Counted from the stretch's first letter, positions 7,676-15,717 are shown. The stretch is DNA of 25,547 nucleotides from an uncultured Bacillota bacterium (GCA_937890735.1 CALACZ010000086.1:1-25547), one strand, 5' to 3'. Notes: generated by a model from the letters alone, not told the origin. Numbers and translations are program-made.

Positions 7676-8845
7676 TCAGTTGAGGAAATCCCGCAGCTTT
7701 TTGCTGCGCGACGGGTGGCGGAGCTTGCGCAGCGCCTTGGATTCGATTTGGCGGATGCGCTCGCGCGTGACGTCAAATTCCTTGCCCACTTCTTCCAGCG
7801 TATGCGGCTTTCCGTCGCGCAGACCAAAGCGCATCCGCAGCACCTCTTCCTCGCGCGGCGTGAGGGTGGACAGAACGTCCTCCAGCTGCTCGCGCAGCAG
7901 CGTGTACGACGCTTCTTCAGACGGCTGCGAGGCTTCGTCGTCCTGAATGAAGTCGCCGAGGTGGCTGTCCTCCTCCTCGCCGATCGGCGTTTCGAGGGAG
8001 ACCGGCTCCTGCGCGATCTTCAGGATCTCCTCGACCTTGCCGACGTCCATGTGCAGCTCCTGCGCGATCTCGTCGGTGGTCGGCTCGCGCCCGAGCTTCT
8101 GCACCATGCTGTGCGACGTGCGCAGCACGCGGTTGATCGTCTCCACCATGTGCACCGGGATGCGGATGGTGCGCGCCTGATCGGCGATGGCGCGCGTGAT
8201 CGCCTGCCGGATCCACCAGGTGGCGTAGGTGGAGAATTTATAGCCCTTGGTGTAGTCGAATTTTTCGACCGCCTTCATAAGCCCCAGATTGCCCTCCTGG
8301 ATGAGATCCAGCAGGTGCATCCCGCGCCCCACATAGCGCTTGGCGATCGACACGACCAGCCGCAGATTCGCCTCCGACATCTGCCGCCGCGCGTCCTCGT
8401 CGCCCTCGCTCATGCGCTTGGCAAGGTCCATCTCCTGCTCGGGCGTGAGCAGCGGGATCTTGCCGATCTCGCGCAGATACAGGCGGATGGGGTCGTCGAG
8501 CTTTGCCTCGCCCTCGTCATAGTGCTCCAGCGCCTCCATCTCGGCGCTGGCGTCGATGCCCTCGGCTTCGATGGCTTCCATCTCGCTGAGCGTGGGGTTG
8601 TTCATCTCTGCCGAGCCGATGAGGTCCAGCACGTCCGACACGTCGATCTCCACGCCCGCCGCTTCCAGTACGTCGTAGAACTGTTCGGTCTGTTCCTCAG
8701 TCGCGTCCACGCTGTCGAGCGTTTCCACCAGCCGCTTGGAGGCGACCTTGCGGGTCTTTTTCGCCTCCTCGAGCAGAGCGGCGAGCTTGGCGCGGCTTTC
8801 CTCGCTCAGCTCCATTTTTTGCAGCAGTTCCAGATCCTTTGTCAT
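7676..8845 (-). CDS. rpoD: Principal RNA polymerase sigma factor (sigma-70/SigA)
   Basis: This housekeeping sigma factor directs RNA polymerase to most promoters. The protein has region 1.2 (DDPIRLYLREIGKIPLLTPEQE, around 115), region 2 (EANLRLVVSIAKRYVGRG to YATWWIRQAITRAIADQARTIRIPVHM), region 3 (KLGREPTTDEIAQEL), region 3-4 linker QEPVSLETPIGEEEDSHLGDF and region 4.2 helix-turn-helix TLEEVGKEFDVTRERIRQIESKALRKLRHPS, all close to SigA. Two starts compete. I prefer ATG 8845 (389 residues) because AGGTGG sits five bases ahead of it. GTG 8854 (392 residues) directly abuts the dnaG stop codon. The dnaG-rpoD order is the conserved macromolecular-synthesis arrangement. Confidence 0.96.
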   Translation of the reverse strand: MTKDLELLQKMELSEESRAKLAALLEEAKKTRKVASKRLVETLDSVDATEEQTEQFYDVLEAAGVEIDVSDVLDLIGSAEMNNPTLSEMEAIEAEGIDASAEMEALEHYDEGEAKLDDPIRLYLREIGKIPLLTPEQEMDLAKRMSEGDEDARRQMSEANLRLVVSIAKRYVGRGMHLLDLIQEGNLGLMKAVEKFDYTKGYKFSTYATWWIRQAITRAIADQARTIRIPVHMVETINRVLRTSHSMVQKLGREPTTDEIAQELHMDVGKVEEILKIAQEPVSLETPIGEEEDSHLGDFIQDDEASQPSEEASYTLLREQLEDVLSTLTPREEEVLRMRFGLRDGKPHTLEEVGKEFDVTRERIRQIESKALRKLRHPSRSKKLRDFLN

Positions 8846-8854
8846 TCGTGCCAC

Positions 8855-10588
8855 CTAACCTTTCGTTTCTTTCTTGCGTGCCGCCAGCGCCAGCAGCTTT
8901 TCGCTGCCGGAGGCGTGCGTTCGGTCGTATTCTTCCGTGATGATGGCGATGTAGTCGCGCAGCGCGTCGTCGCTGACGGGTGTGTTCGGCTTTTGAAACA
9001 CCGCCGACAGGTGCGCCATCTCGCCCGATTCCAGCTCGCCCGCGAGCGGCGCGAGCGACGGCGTCTGCCCCTGCGCCCGCTGCGCGCAGAACGCCGCCCA
9101 GACGCGCCCCAAGAGGGGCGAAGAGAACTGGTCGGGGCGCAGCGGCACGGCGCTCATCAGCGCCGGTTCGCGCAGGACGGTGCGCAGCAGCCCCTCCTCC
9201 GCCATAGCGGAGCGGAGGTTATCGTAGCGGATGCCCTTGATCTGCGGCTGAAGCGTTCGCGCGGGGGCGAGGTCGATCGCCTCCTGCTTTTTCTTTGCCT
9301 GCGCCGTGCGGCGGCGGTAGGCGCGGTCTGCCTCCAGCTTCATCGCCTCATAGCTCACGCCCGCCGCCTCGGCGGCGCGCCGCCCGTAGACCTCGCGCTC
9401 CACGGCGGTCGAGAGCGTGGCGACCAGCTCCGCCGCCTGCCTGAGAAATTCTACGCGCTGCTCGTCCTGCGTCAGGTCAAATTTTCGCCGCAGCGATTCG
9501 AGGCGGTACTCCGCCTGATTTTCCGACTGGTCAAGCAGTAACGAAAAACGGTCCGCGCCGTATTTTTTGAGAAATTCGTCCGGGTCTTTCGCACCCTGCA
9601 TCCGTAAAACTTTTACCTGCAAGCCCGCCTTTTCCAGCATCGGGATGGCGCGCTGCGTGGCGTTCTGCCCCGCCTCGTCGCCGTCGTAGGTCAGGACGAC
9701 CTGCTGCGTGTACTTTGCCAGAATATTCGCGTGCTCCTCCGTGAGCGACGTGCCGAGCGACGCGACAGCGCAGTCAAAGCCGTACTGGTGCAGCGCGATG
9801 GCGTCCATGTAGCCCTCGGTGAGGATGATGCAGGGGTGCTTTGTTTTGCGGGCGATGTTGAGCGCAAAGAGATTTTTGCGCTTGTTGAAAATGATCGTTT
9901 CGGGGGAGTTTAAGTATTTCGGCGTGGAGTCGTCCATCACGCGCCCGCCGAAGCCGATGACGTTGCCGCGGATGTCGATGATGGGGAACATGAGGCGGTT
10001 GCGGAAGCGGTCGTAAATGCCGCCCTTCTGCGACTTGACCACAAGACCTGCGTCCAGCAGCTCCTGCCGGGTGTAGCCCTTCTGGGTCATCGCGTCCAGC
10101 AGCGCGGACCACTCGTTCGGCGAAAAGCCGAGCCCGAAGCGCACCACGGTCTGCTGTGAGAGCGCACGCTTGGCGATATACGCCCGCGCTTCCTCGCCGC
10201 GGGGAGAGAACAGCTCGCTCCTGAAAAACCGCGCAGCATCCCTGCACAGCGCCCACAGGCGCTCCTGACGGCGGTAGGTGGAGCGGTAGCTCTCATCCTC
10301 CGGGACTTCCAGCCCCGCGCGCTTGGCTAAAAACCGCACGGCGTCGGGATAGTCGAGGGACTCTATTTCCATGATGAAGTTGATCACGCCGCCGCCCTTG
10401 TGGCAGCCGAAGCAGTAGTAAATGCCCTTATCGGGCGCGACGGAAAAAGAGCCGGTCTTTTCCGAGTGGAACGGGCAGAGCCCGAAGAGATTGCTGCCCT
10501 TGCGCGTGAGCGTCACATACTGCCCGACGACGTCCTCGATGGGATTGCGGGCGGTGAGCTCGTCCAAAAAAGCCGGAGGAAACGGCAT
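8855..10588 (-). CDS. dnaG: DNA primase
   Basis: DnaG lays down RNA primers for lagging-strand synthesis with the DnaB helicase. The 577-residue protein starts with a CHC2 zinc-binding domain, with C38, H41, C59 and C62 in CPFHSEKTGSFSV and YYCFGCHKGG. The catalytic TOPRIM domain follows, with the acidic residues in ILTEGYMDAIALHQYG (E258) and TYDGDEAGQ (D302, D304). The rest is a helical C-terminal region that would contact the helicase. ATG 10588 is chosen because AGGGAGGG precedes it and MPFPPAFLDELTARNPIEDVV matches other primases. The frame stays open 37 codons further upstream, but those codons come from a repeat. The stop codon touches the rpoD GTG codon, so the two genes are translationally close. 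Confidence 0.95.
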   Translation of the reverse strand: MPFPPAFLDELTARNPIEDVVGQYVTLTRKGSNLFGLCPFHSEKTGSFSVAPDKGIYYCFGCHKGGGVINFIMEIESLDYPDAVRFLAKRAGLEVPEDESYRSTYRRQERLWALCRDAARFFRSELFSPRGEEARAYIAKRALSQQTVVRFGLGFSPNEWSALLDAMTQKGYTRQELLDAGLVVKSQKGGIYDRFRNRLMFPIIDIRGNVIGFGGRVMDDSTPKYLNSPETIIFNKRKNLFALNIARKTKHPCIILTEGYMDAIALHQYGFDCAVASLGTSLTEEHANILAKYTQQVVLTYDGDEAGQNATQRAIPMLEKAGLQVKVLRMQGAKDPDEFLKKYGADRFSLLLDQSENQAEYRLESLRRKFDLTQDEQRVEFLRQAAELVATLSTAVEREVYGRRAAEAAGVSYEAMKLEADRAYRRRTAQAKKKQEAIDLAPARTLQPQIKGIRYDNLRSAMAEEGLLRTVLREPALMSAVPLRPDQFSSPLLGRVWAAFCAQRAQGQTPSLAPLAGELESGEMAHLSAVFQKPNTPVSDDALRDYIAIITEEYDRTHASGSEKLLALAARKKETKG

Positions 10589-10608
10589 AGAAAAGACCCT
10601 CCCTTCTT

Positions 10609-10735
10609 TTAGGTAATAGGTAATAGTGAAGAGTGAATAGGTGCGGTGTGCCGCGCAGCGGCACGATTTCAAATCGTCGCGCTCCGCGAGACACATCACT
10701 TATTCACTATTCACTCTTACTTATTACTTCATCTC
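10609..10735. repeat. TATTCAC-rich inverted repeat between dgt and dnaG
   Basis: AGGTAATAGGTAATAGTGAA (from 10611) with GAGTGAATAG is matched in inverse orientation by TTATTCACTATTCACTCTTA (from 10700) with TTATTACTT. The arms are imperfect. Between them are smaller palindromes: GTGCCGC and GCGGCAC around a short loop (about 10649-10665), and ACGATTTCAAATCGT (about 10665-10679). It fills nearly the whole dgt-dnaG gap and reaches the dgt stop codon. The right arm also occurs at 6930-6959, so this is a dispersed family. It looks like a small non-coding mobile or foldback element. Confidence 0.7.
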
Positions 10736-11733
10736 ACCTGCCACGCGGTGGGGATAAAGATCTCAGAAAATTTGTAGATCGCATACTTGTCCGTCATGCC
10801 TGCGATATAGTCGCAGACGATGCGATCCATGCCGTCAAAATCGAGCTGCGGCAGAAAATCCGCCGGGAGCTTGTCGGGATTTTTGCTGTAATACTCAAAG
10901 AGCTTGCGGATAATGTCCTTCGCCTTGGTCTCTTCACCCTTGGCGACGGGGTTGGTGTAGACGCGCCGGAACATGAACGTGCGCAGCGCGTCCATCGCCT
11001 GCGCGATCTCCGGGCGCATTCCAAGCACGCCCGTTTCCTGCGTGTGGTAGATCATATCGGACACGAGCGTTCCGATGCGCTCGGAGTGCGACGTGCCGAG
11101 AATGTCGGAAATTTCGCGCGGGATGTCGCTTTCCGTTAAGAGACCCGCGCGCATGGCGTCGTCAATATCGTGGTTGATATACGCGATGCGGTCGGACGTG
11201 CGGACGATCTGCCCCTCCAGCGTTTCGGGGATGAAGTCGCCTGTGTGCCCCAGGATCGCCATGCGCACCTCATAGGTGAGGTTCAGCCCCGCGCCGTCGC
11301 GCTCCAATTTATCCACAACGCGCAGCGACTGCTCGTTGTGACGGAACGGCGCGCCCATCATGTCGCTCAGCGCCTTTTCACCCGCGTGCCCGAACGGCGT
11401 GTGCCCCAGATCGTGCCCGTAGGCAGCCGCCTCGGCAAGGTCGCAGTTGAGCCTGAGGCCGCGGCAGATCGTGCGTGCGATGCGCGAGACCTCCAGCGTG
11501 TGCGTCATGCGCGTACGGTAATGGTCGCCCTCCGGGGCGAGAAAGACCTGCGTCTTGTGCATGAGCCGCCGGAAGGATTTGGAGTGCACGATGCGGTCGG
11601 CGTCGCGCTGATAGCAGGTGCGCACGTCGTCCTCCTCGCGGGGATACAGCCGCCCGCGGGTCTCCGCCGCCTTCTGCGCCAGCGGCGATAAAACGGCATA
11701 TTCCTCCTGCTCCATCTGCTCCCGCAGCGTCAT
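10729..11733 (-). CDS. dgt: dGTPase-like HD-domain triphosphohydrolase
   Basis: Members of this family hydrolyse deoxynucleoside triphosphates to deoxynucleosides and triphosphate and help balance dNTP pools. The 334-residue protein has the metal-binding HD signature spread over TRMTHTLEV (H78), AYGHDLGHTPFGH (H107, D108, H111, H116) and EGQIVRTSDRIAYINHDIDDA. The length matches the short Gram-positive type-2 dGTPase-like proteins, which are often written as deoxyguanosinetriphosphate triphosphohydrolase-like. I chose ATG 11733 because AGAGGTG lies six bases before it; GTG 11742 is an in-frame alternative without a good site. It precedes dnaG and rpoD in the order common in Clostridia. The true nucleotide preference cannot be told from sequence. 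Confidence 0.88.
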   Translation of the reverse strand: MTLREQMEQEEYAVLSPLAQKAAETRGRLYPREEDDVRTCYQRDADRIVHSKSFRRLMHKTQVFLAPEGDHYRTRMTHTLEVSRIARTICRGLRLNCDLAEAAAYGHDLGHTPFGHAGEKALSDMMGAPFRHNEQSLRVVDKLERDGAGLNLTYEVRMAILGHTGDFIPETLEGQIVRTSDRIAYINHDIDDAMRAGLLTESDIPREISDILGTSHSERIGTLVSDMIYHTQETGVLGMRPEIAQAMDALRTFMFRRVYTNPVAKGEETKAKDIIRKLFEYYSKNPDKLPADFLPQLDFDGMDRIVCDYIAGMTDKYAIYKFSEIFIPTAWQVR

Positions 11734-11779
11734 GATGTTCACCTCTGTTATGTATGGTTTCCGCGCTGCCCCGTAATTC

Positions 11780-12081
11780 GTCGTAACGTAGGGGAGGGGC
11801 TTGCCCCTCCCGCCGTTTCTTTTGAGGCAGCGGCGGTTTGCGGAAGTCCCAATGGCTTCCCCTGGGGGAAGCTGTCAGCCGAAGGCTGACTGATGAGGGC
11901 AGGGGAGCACTCGCGGATAGCTTTGCAGTTTCAGCGAACCGTAAATGCTCCCCGACCCTCATCCGGCGCTTCGCGCCACCTTCCCCGAGGGGAAGGCATG
12001 GGTGCGTGCCACCCGGTCGTGCGTACAAATTCCCCTACTGCCTGCCAGCGGGAGGGGCAAGCCCCTCCCCTACGTTACGAC
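11780..12081. repeat. Composite foldback element with perfect 34-bp terminal inverted repeats
   Basis: The bases 11780-11813 and 12048-12081 are perfect reverse complements over 34 positions. Each end starts GTCGTAACGTAGGGG and carries its own palindrome AGGGGCTTGCCCCT. Inside lies a REP-like core (11854-11998). The element fills most of the 417-base gap between dgt and yigZ. It contains no convincing gene and no transposase, so it is MITE-like and would have to move in trans. I could not identify a target-site duplication. A second, diverged copy lies at 24852-25179. Confidence 0.8.
11854..11998. repeat. REP-like core nested in the composite element
   Basis: It reads GGCTTCCCCTGGGGGAAGC (hairpin), TGTCAGCCGAAGGCTGAC (hairpin), TGATGAGGGCAGGGGAGCAC, and after a short middle GTGCTCCCCGACCCTC-like, CCGGCGCTTCGCGCCACC (hairpin) and TTCCCCGAGGGGAAGG (hairpin). 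GAGGG and GGGGAGCA have inverted partners CCCTC and TGCTCCCC across the middle, so the core as a whole can also fold back. Confidence 0.7.
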
Positions 12082-12150
12082 TAGATATGTGACCGCTCAG
12101 AATGCTCTGCTATTTATATACCACAAAAATGTGTCAAAACTATGTATCCC

Positions 12151-12774
12151 TCACACGGGCGCGGCTCTATATACCTGCCCGCTCACTTTTGGCATCACCT
12201 TCCCCGCCGAGAGTTCGCGGATGGCGTCGCTCACGGGGGCTGTGTTTGCCTGCGGCAGGAGGGCGCAGATGGCGATGTCCGCGCCGTAGGAAATATCCTC
12301 GATCACGGCGCTCTGCGCCGCGAGCCGCAGCTTGATCTGCTCCAAAAGCGCGTAGGGGCAGCTGATCTCCACGCAGTCCCACACGCGGTTTGCGGCGATG
12401 CCCGCCGCCGTGAGCGCGTCCTTCGCGCCGCGCGCATACGCCCGCGTCAGCCCGCCCGCGCCGAGCAAAATGCCGCCAAAATACCGCGTGACGACGCACA
12501 GCACGTCAAAAATTTTCTCTCGCTCGAAAACCGCCAGCATCGGCTGCCCCGCCGTGCCCTGCGGCTCGCCGTCATCACTGTAGCGCACCGCGCCGCTTTT
12601 CAGCCGGTAGCACCAGCAGTGATGGCGCGCGTCGTGGTACTTTTTGCGCACCAGCTCCATGCAGGACTTGACGTCCTCCTCCGTCTGCACGGGGAAAATA
12701 TCGCTCACAAAGCGCGACTTTTTTTCGGTAAATTCGCTCGTTGCCGCACCGGCGATGGTCAAAAATTCTTCCAT
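12151..12774 (-). CDS. yigZ: YigZ/IMPACT family protein
   Basis: This 207-residue protein has the family's N-terminal UPF0029 domain with KKSRFVSDIFPVQTEEDV, HHCWCYRL, SDDGEPQGTAGQPML (about 66-80) and VVTRYFGGILLGAGGLTRAY (about 95-114), then the smaller C-terminal DUF1949-type domain ending in SGQVYRAAPV. The biochemical role of bacterial members is not settled; the eukaryotic relative IMPACT affects the Gcn2 kinase. GAGGAA precedes the ATG, and the hflX stop codon ends one base before the start, so the gene is translated from the hflX message. Downstream, a repeat element separates it from dgt. Confidence 0.9.
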   Translation of the reverse strand: MEEFLTIAGAATSEFTEKKSRFVSDIFPVQTEEDVKSCMELVRKKYHDARHHCWCYRLKSGAVRYSDDGEPQGTAGQPMLAVFEREKIFDVLCVVTRYFGGILLGAGGLTRAYARGAKDALTAAGIAANRVWDCVEISCPYALLEQIKLRLAAQSAVIEDISYGADIAICALLPQANTAPVSDAIRELSAGKVMPKVSGQVYRAAPV

Positions 12775-12775
12775 A

Positions 12776-14035
12776 TCACGGTTCCTCGTATTGCCGCAGC
12801 CGCCCGTAGAGCACGCTGTCCATGACTGCCTCCACCGCGACGCCCTCCGGCGTATACTCGCACGAGAGCACGCGCGCCTGCGCGTGCAGCGTATCGACCA
12901 GCCCCGCCGCGCTGTAGGGCAGCAGCAGCTTCACGCGGTGCAGCCCCTGATCGAGCTTTTTCTCGACCAAGACGCGCAGCGCGTCCAGCCCCTCGCCGGT
13001 CTTTGCCGAGATGCAGACAACATCCTCGCCGCGCGGCGGCTCTTCCTTCGCGAGGTCGCACTTGTTGTAGCACGAGATGACCGGCACGCCCGGCTTTGCG
13101 AGCTGCGCGATCAGCCGCTCCACCACCGCGATGTGCGCCTCGCGCTCGGGGTCGGACGCGTCGATGACGTGGATGAGCAGGTCTGCATACTCCAGCTCCT
13201 CCAGCGTCGCGTGAAACGCCTCAATAAGATTGTGCGGCAGCTTTGCGATGAAGCCGACCGTGTCGGACAGCACCGCCTGACAGGTATCCGACACGGTAAA
13301 CTGCCGCGTCGTGGTGTCCAGCGTGTCAAAAAGGCGGTCATTCGCGGCGATGCCCGCGTCGGTCAGTGCGTTTAAAAGCGTCGATTTTCCGGCGTTTGTG
13401 TAGCCCACGAGCGCCACGACCGGCGTGGCGTTTTTCACCCGCCGCTCGCGCTGCACGGCGCGCACGCGCCGCACCTCGGTCAGGTCCTGCCGCAGCTTGT
13501 CGATGCGCGCGCGGATGTGGCGCTTGTCGGTCTCCAGCTGCGTTTCGCCCGGACCGCGTGTGCCGATGCCGCCGCCGAGCCTGCCCATTTCCTCGTTCCA
13601 GACGGTCAGGCGCGGCAGATAATACTGATACTGCGCCAGCTCCACCTGGAGCTTGCCCTCGCGGGTCTTGGCGCGCTGGGCGAAAATGTCCAGAATAAGC
13701 GCGCTGCGGTCGAGCACGCGCGCGTGCGTGATCTCTTCGAGCGCACGAACTTGTGACGGGGAGAGGGCGTTGTCAAACACAAGCATCGTTGCGCCGCTGC
13801 CTTCGATCATTTGCCGCAGCTCCTCGGCTTTGCCCTCGCCCAGAAAGCTGTGCGGGTCGGGCGTGGGGCGGTTTTGCAGGAGCTTGCCGATGCACTGCCC
13901 GCCCGCCGTTTCCAAAAGCGCCTCCAGCTCGTCGAGCGTCTGGGGCGTGGCGGTCTCCTCGGGCGGGAAGCAGTCGGCGTTCAGCCCCGCCAGCACCGCC
14001 TTTTCGGTTGTATGTTCAGAGAATCGTTCCATCAT
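12776..14035 (-). CDS. hflX: Ribosome-associated GTPase HflX
   Basis: HflX binds the 50S subunit and splits or rescues stalled ribosomes under stress. The protein has the HflX N-terminal domain with HSFLGEGKAEEL and QVELAQYQYYLPRL, the glycine-rich block GRLGGGIGTRGPGETQLETDKR, and the GTPase motifs G1 GYTNAGKST (about 211-219), G3 DTVGF (258-262) and G4 NKCD (324-327). A C-terminal domain follows. ATG 14035 gives 419 residues and has GAGGA about 11 bases ahead. A TTG at 14053 is in frame but has no ribosome site. It lies just beyond the rpmE terminator with only about 30 bases between, so its promoter is unclear; read-through from rpmE is possible. Confidence 0.93.
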   Translation of the reverse strand: MMERFSEHTTEKAVLAGLNADCFPPEETATPQTLDELEALLETAGGQCIGKLLQNRPTPDPHSFLGEGKAEELRQMIEGSGATMLVFDNALSPSQVRALEEITHARVLDRSALILDIFAQRAKTREGKLQVELAQYQYYLPRLTVWNEEMGRLGGGIGTRGPGETQLETDKRHIRARIDKLRQDLTEVRRVRAVQRERRVKNATPVVALVGYTNAGKSTLLNALTDAGIAANDRLFDTLDTTTRQFTVSDTCQAVLSDTVGFIAKLPHNLIEAFHATLEELEYADLLIHVIDASDPEREAHIAVVERLIAQLAKPGVPVISCYNKCDLAKEEPPRGEDVVCISAKTGEGLDALRVLVEKKLDQGLHRVKLLLPYSAAGLVDTLHAQARVLSCEYTPEGVAVEAVMDSVLYGRLRQYEEP

Positions 14036-14067
14036 TCTGTGTGATTTCCTCAATTTTCGCGGGTACG

Positions 14068-14096
14068 AAAAAAGCCCGCACCGAGGCGGTGCGGGC
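14068..14096 (-). terminator. Terminator after rpmE
   Basis: On the minus strand GCCCGCACCG (14096-14087) pairs with CGGTGCGGGC (14083-14074) around a three-base loop, followed by six T residues (14073-14068). It starts eight bases past the rpmE stop codon and is a strong intrinsic terminator. Confidence 0.92.
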
Positions 14097-14104
14097 CAGA
14101 TCGC

Positions 14105-14305
14105 TTACTTCAGACCATATTTCTTGTTGAAACGGTCCACGCGTCCGCCGGTATCGACGAGCTTCTGCTTGCCGGTATAGAACGGATGACACTTGGAGCA
14201 AATTTCAACCTTGATGTCCTTCTTGGTAGAGCCTGTTTCGATCACAGCACCACACGCGCATCTGATAGTCGTCTGTTCGTATTTGGGATGGATGCCTTCC
14301 TTCAT
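14105..14305 (-). CDS. rpmE: 50S ribosomal protein bL31
   Basis: bL31 sits on the large subunit and bridges to the small subunit. The 66-residue protein begins MKEGIHPKYEQTTIRCACG and has four cysteines, C16, C18, C36 and C39 (CACG and CSKCHPFYTG), the set that binds zinc. This makes it the zinc-containing (C+) form, not the zinc-independent paralogue made under zinc starvation. ATG 14305 has AGAGGTG six bases upstream; an ATG six codons earlier lies in the leader and is rejected. It has its own promoter and terminator, so it is a single-gene unit. Confidence 0.96.
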   Translation of the reverse strand: MKEGIHPKYEQTTIRCACGAVIETGSTKKDIKVEICSKCHPFYTGKQKLVDTGGRVDRFNKKYGLK

Positions 14306-14336
14306 GGGTTTCACCTCTCTCATCAGATTTCTGTAA

Positions 14337-14352
14337 AAAGGCTTGCGCCTTT
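14337..14352 (-). promoter_or_regulatory. Hairpin in the rpmE leader, possible autoregulatory site
   Basis: On the minus strand AAAGGC and GCCTTT pair around the loop GCAA in the roughly 65-base untranslated leader. Ribosomal protein leaders are known for L31 in several bacterial groups, and this stem lies where such a site would be. The match to any defined leader model was not tested, so the function is a guess. Confidence 0.3.
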
Positions 14353-14374
14353 CCCTTGGTTCAAACGCTCAGAT

Positions 14375-14403
14375 ATAGTATCACAGTTTTTTTGCCGATG
14401 CAA
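14375..14403 (-). promoter_or_regulatory. Promoter of rpmE
   Basis: On the minus strand TTGCAT (14403-14398), a 17-base spacer and TACTAT (14380-14375) sit in the gap after tmcAL, 70 bases before the rpmE start codon. Confidence 0.65.
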
Positions 14404-14411
14404 GAGTTTTT

Positions 14412-15578
14412 TCAAATTTTTCTGCGATAAACCCTGCCTTTTTGCGCCAAAGCGGCGGCAGGCGCGTTTGTTCCTGTGGAAAAAAGTGTGGATAACCCAC
14501 GGCAGCGCGCCTCGATCTCCGCCTGCGCGCCTTCGGAGGCGCGCGCGCCCGCGTTCAGACACGCGATCGAGCCCTCCTCCCGGATGCGCCGCAGAAGCCG
14601 CCCGCCGCGCGCGCTGAGCGCCAGCACGCGCACGAACTCCGCCGGGCGCGCCAGATCGTCCGCCGTCAGCCCCAGATACGCACACAGCAGCAGCCGCTGC
14701 AAGCGCGTGCGCACATAGCGTTTGGATTTTGCGGACTCTATAATTTCCTCCACGCTGCCCGCGTGCTGCACCGCCTTGTAAACGGCGCTCCACAGCCCCT
14801 CCGAGCCGTAGGGGACGGTTTCCCAGTCGCTTTTCGCCATCCCGCGCAGCCGCGCGAGCATTGCCCGCTCGCCCGCCGCCATCGTAAAGCGCTCCGCGCC
14901 CGCGTACAGCGCCGCCGCCGCCTCCGGCACGAGCGCGCGCCAGTTCCCGCCGGGATATAGCGCGCGCACCGCCGTGGCGGACGGATTTTCCGTGTCCGCG
15001 TCCAGCGCGTGATAGTCCCCGCCGCGCGGCAGCACCAGCGGGCGCAGGGGGCTTTTCTGCTGCACGAGCGCCTTGCAGTACTCCGCCGCCAGAATGTCGT
15101 TCGGGCGGCGCAGCAGCGCGCCGTCCCCGCCGCAGGCGATGAGCGCCCGCTCCCGCGCCGCCGGATAGCTCACGCGTGCCGTAAGCGCCTCCCGCAGCGC
15201 CGCGTCATAGTCCGCACCGCACAAAATTTTTGCCGTTTGCAGAAGTTCGGCTTCGTCCGCGTGCTCCGCGCCGAAGCAGAGCGTGTCCACCGCGCCGAGC
15301 CGCGACAAAATCTCCACGCCGCCCGCGGCGAAGCCCTCCGCCGAGCGCAGACTGTGCGTCACCGGCAGTTCCAAAACGATGTCCGCCCCGCACTCTGCCG
15401 CCGCTGCCGCGCGCACGGCGGGGGAGAACACCGCGACCTCGCCGCGCTGAACGAACTCGCCGCTCATCAGGCACACGATGGCGGTGTCCGCGCCAAGGCG
15501 CTGCCGGATCTGCGCAAATTGCCGCAGATGCCCGCCGTGAAAGGGATTATACTCGCAGATCACGCCCACTGCCGCCAT
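14412..15578 (-). CDS. tmcAL: tRNA(Met) cytidine acetate ligase
   Basis: TmcAL (formerly YlbM) activates acetate with ATP and acetylates C34 of elongator tRNA(Met), which secures AUG decoding. The 388-residue protein begins with the nucleotidyltransferase-like segment GVICEYNPFHGGHLRQF, with the HxGH motif at 14-17, and continues with CLMSGEFVQRGEVAVFS, ADIVLELPVTHSLRSAEGFA, CFGAEHAD and RPNDILAAEYCKAL, in the order of the family. The length is close to the usual 390-415. GAGG lies before the ATG. The gene is divergent from ackA with 139 bases between them. An enzyme that consumes acetate next to the enzyme that releases it is a sensible pairing. Confidence 0.9.
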   Translation of the reverse strand: MAAVGVICEYNPFHGGHLRQFAQIRQRLGADTAIVCLMSGEFVQRGEVAVFSPAVRAAAAAECGADIVLELPVTHSLRSAEGFAAGGVEILSRLGAVDTLCFGAEHADEAELLQTAKILCGADYDAALREALTARVSYPAARERALIACGGDGALLRRPNDILAAEYCKALVQQKSPLRPLVLPRGGDYHALDADTENPSATAVRALYPGGNWRALVPEAAAALYAGAERFTMAAGERAMLARLRGMAKSDWETVPYGSEGLWSAVYKAVQHAGSVEEIIESAKSKRYVRTRLQRLLLCAYLGLTADDLARPAEFVRVLALSARGGRLLRRIREEGSIACLNAGARASEGAQAEIEARCRGLSTLFSTGTNAPAAALAQKGRVYRRKI

Positions 15579-15616
15579 GTTTTGTACCTCGCTGCCATAA
15601 AATATCGGAAAAGCAC

Positions 15617-15645
15617 TTGTTTCCCGCGGATAAATATTGTATTAT
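15617..15645 (+). promoter_or_regulatory. Promoter of ackA
   Basis: TTGTTT (15617-15622), a 17-base spacer and TATTAT (15640-15645) lie 73 bases before the ackA start codon. A small inverted repeat, ACTGT-ATGA-ACAGT (15650-15663), falls at the expected transcription start and could bind a regulator. Confidence 0.65.
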
Positions 15646-15717
15646 GAACACTGTATGAACAGTTTAGCATAAACGCACGAAAAAGCAAACAAACAATAAC
15701 AGGAGTTGAAGTGAATT

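Noticed and set aside
7655..9541. Open frame of 628 codons on the plus strand
   Set aside because: It lies opposite rpoD and dnaG, which match their families over full length. Its product is an Arg/Leu/His-rich shadow caused by GC-rich codon use, with no recognisable motif.
10589..10699. 37-codon N-terminal extension of DnaG
   Set aside because: The codons lie in the TATTCAC repeat and have no counterpart in primases; a good ribosome site precedes the inner ATG.
11838..12289. Short plus-strand open frames in the dgt-yigZ gap
   Set aside because: They translate the composite element and its hairpins; similar frames appear at 24987-25356 over the second copy.
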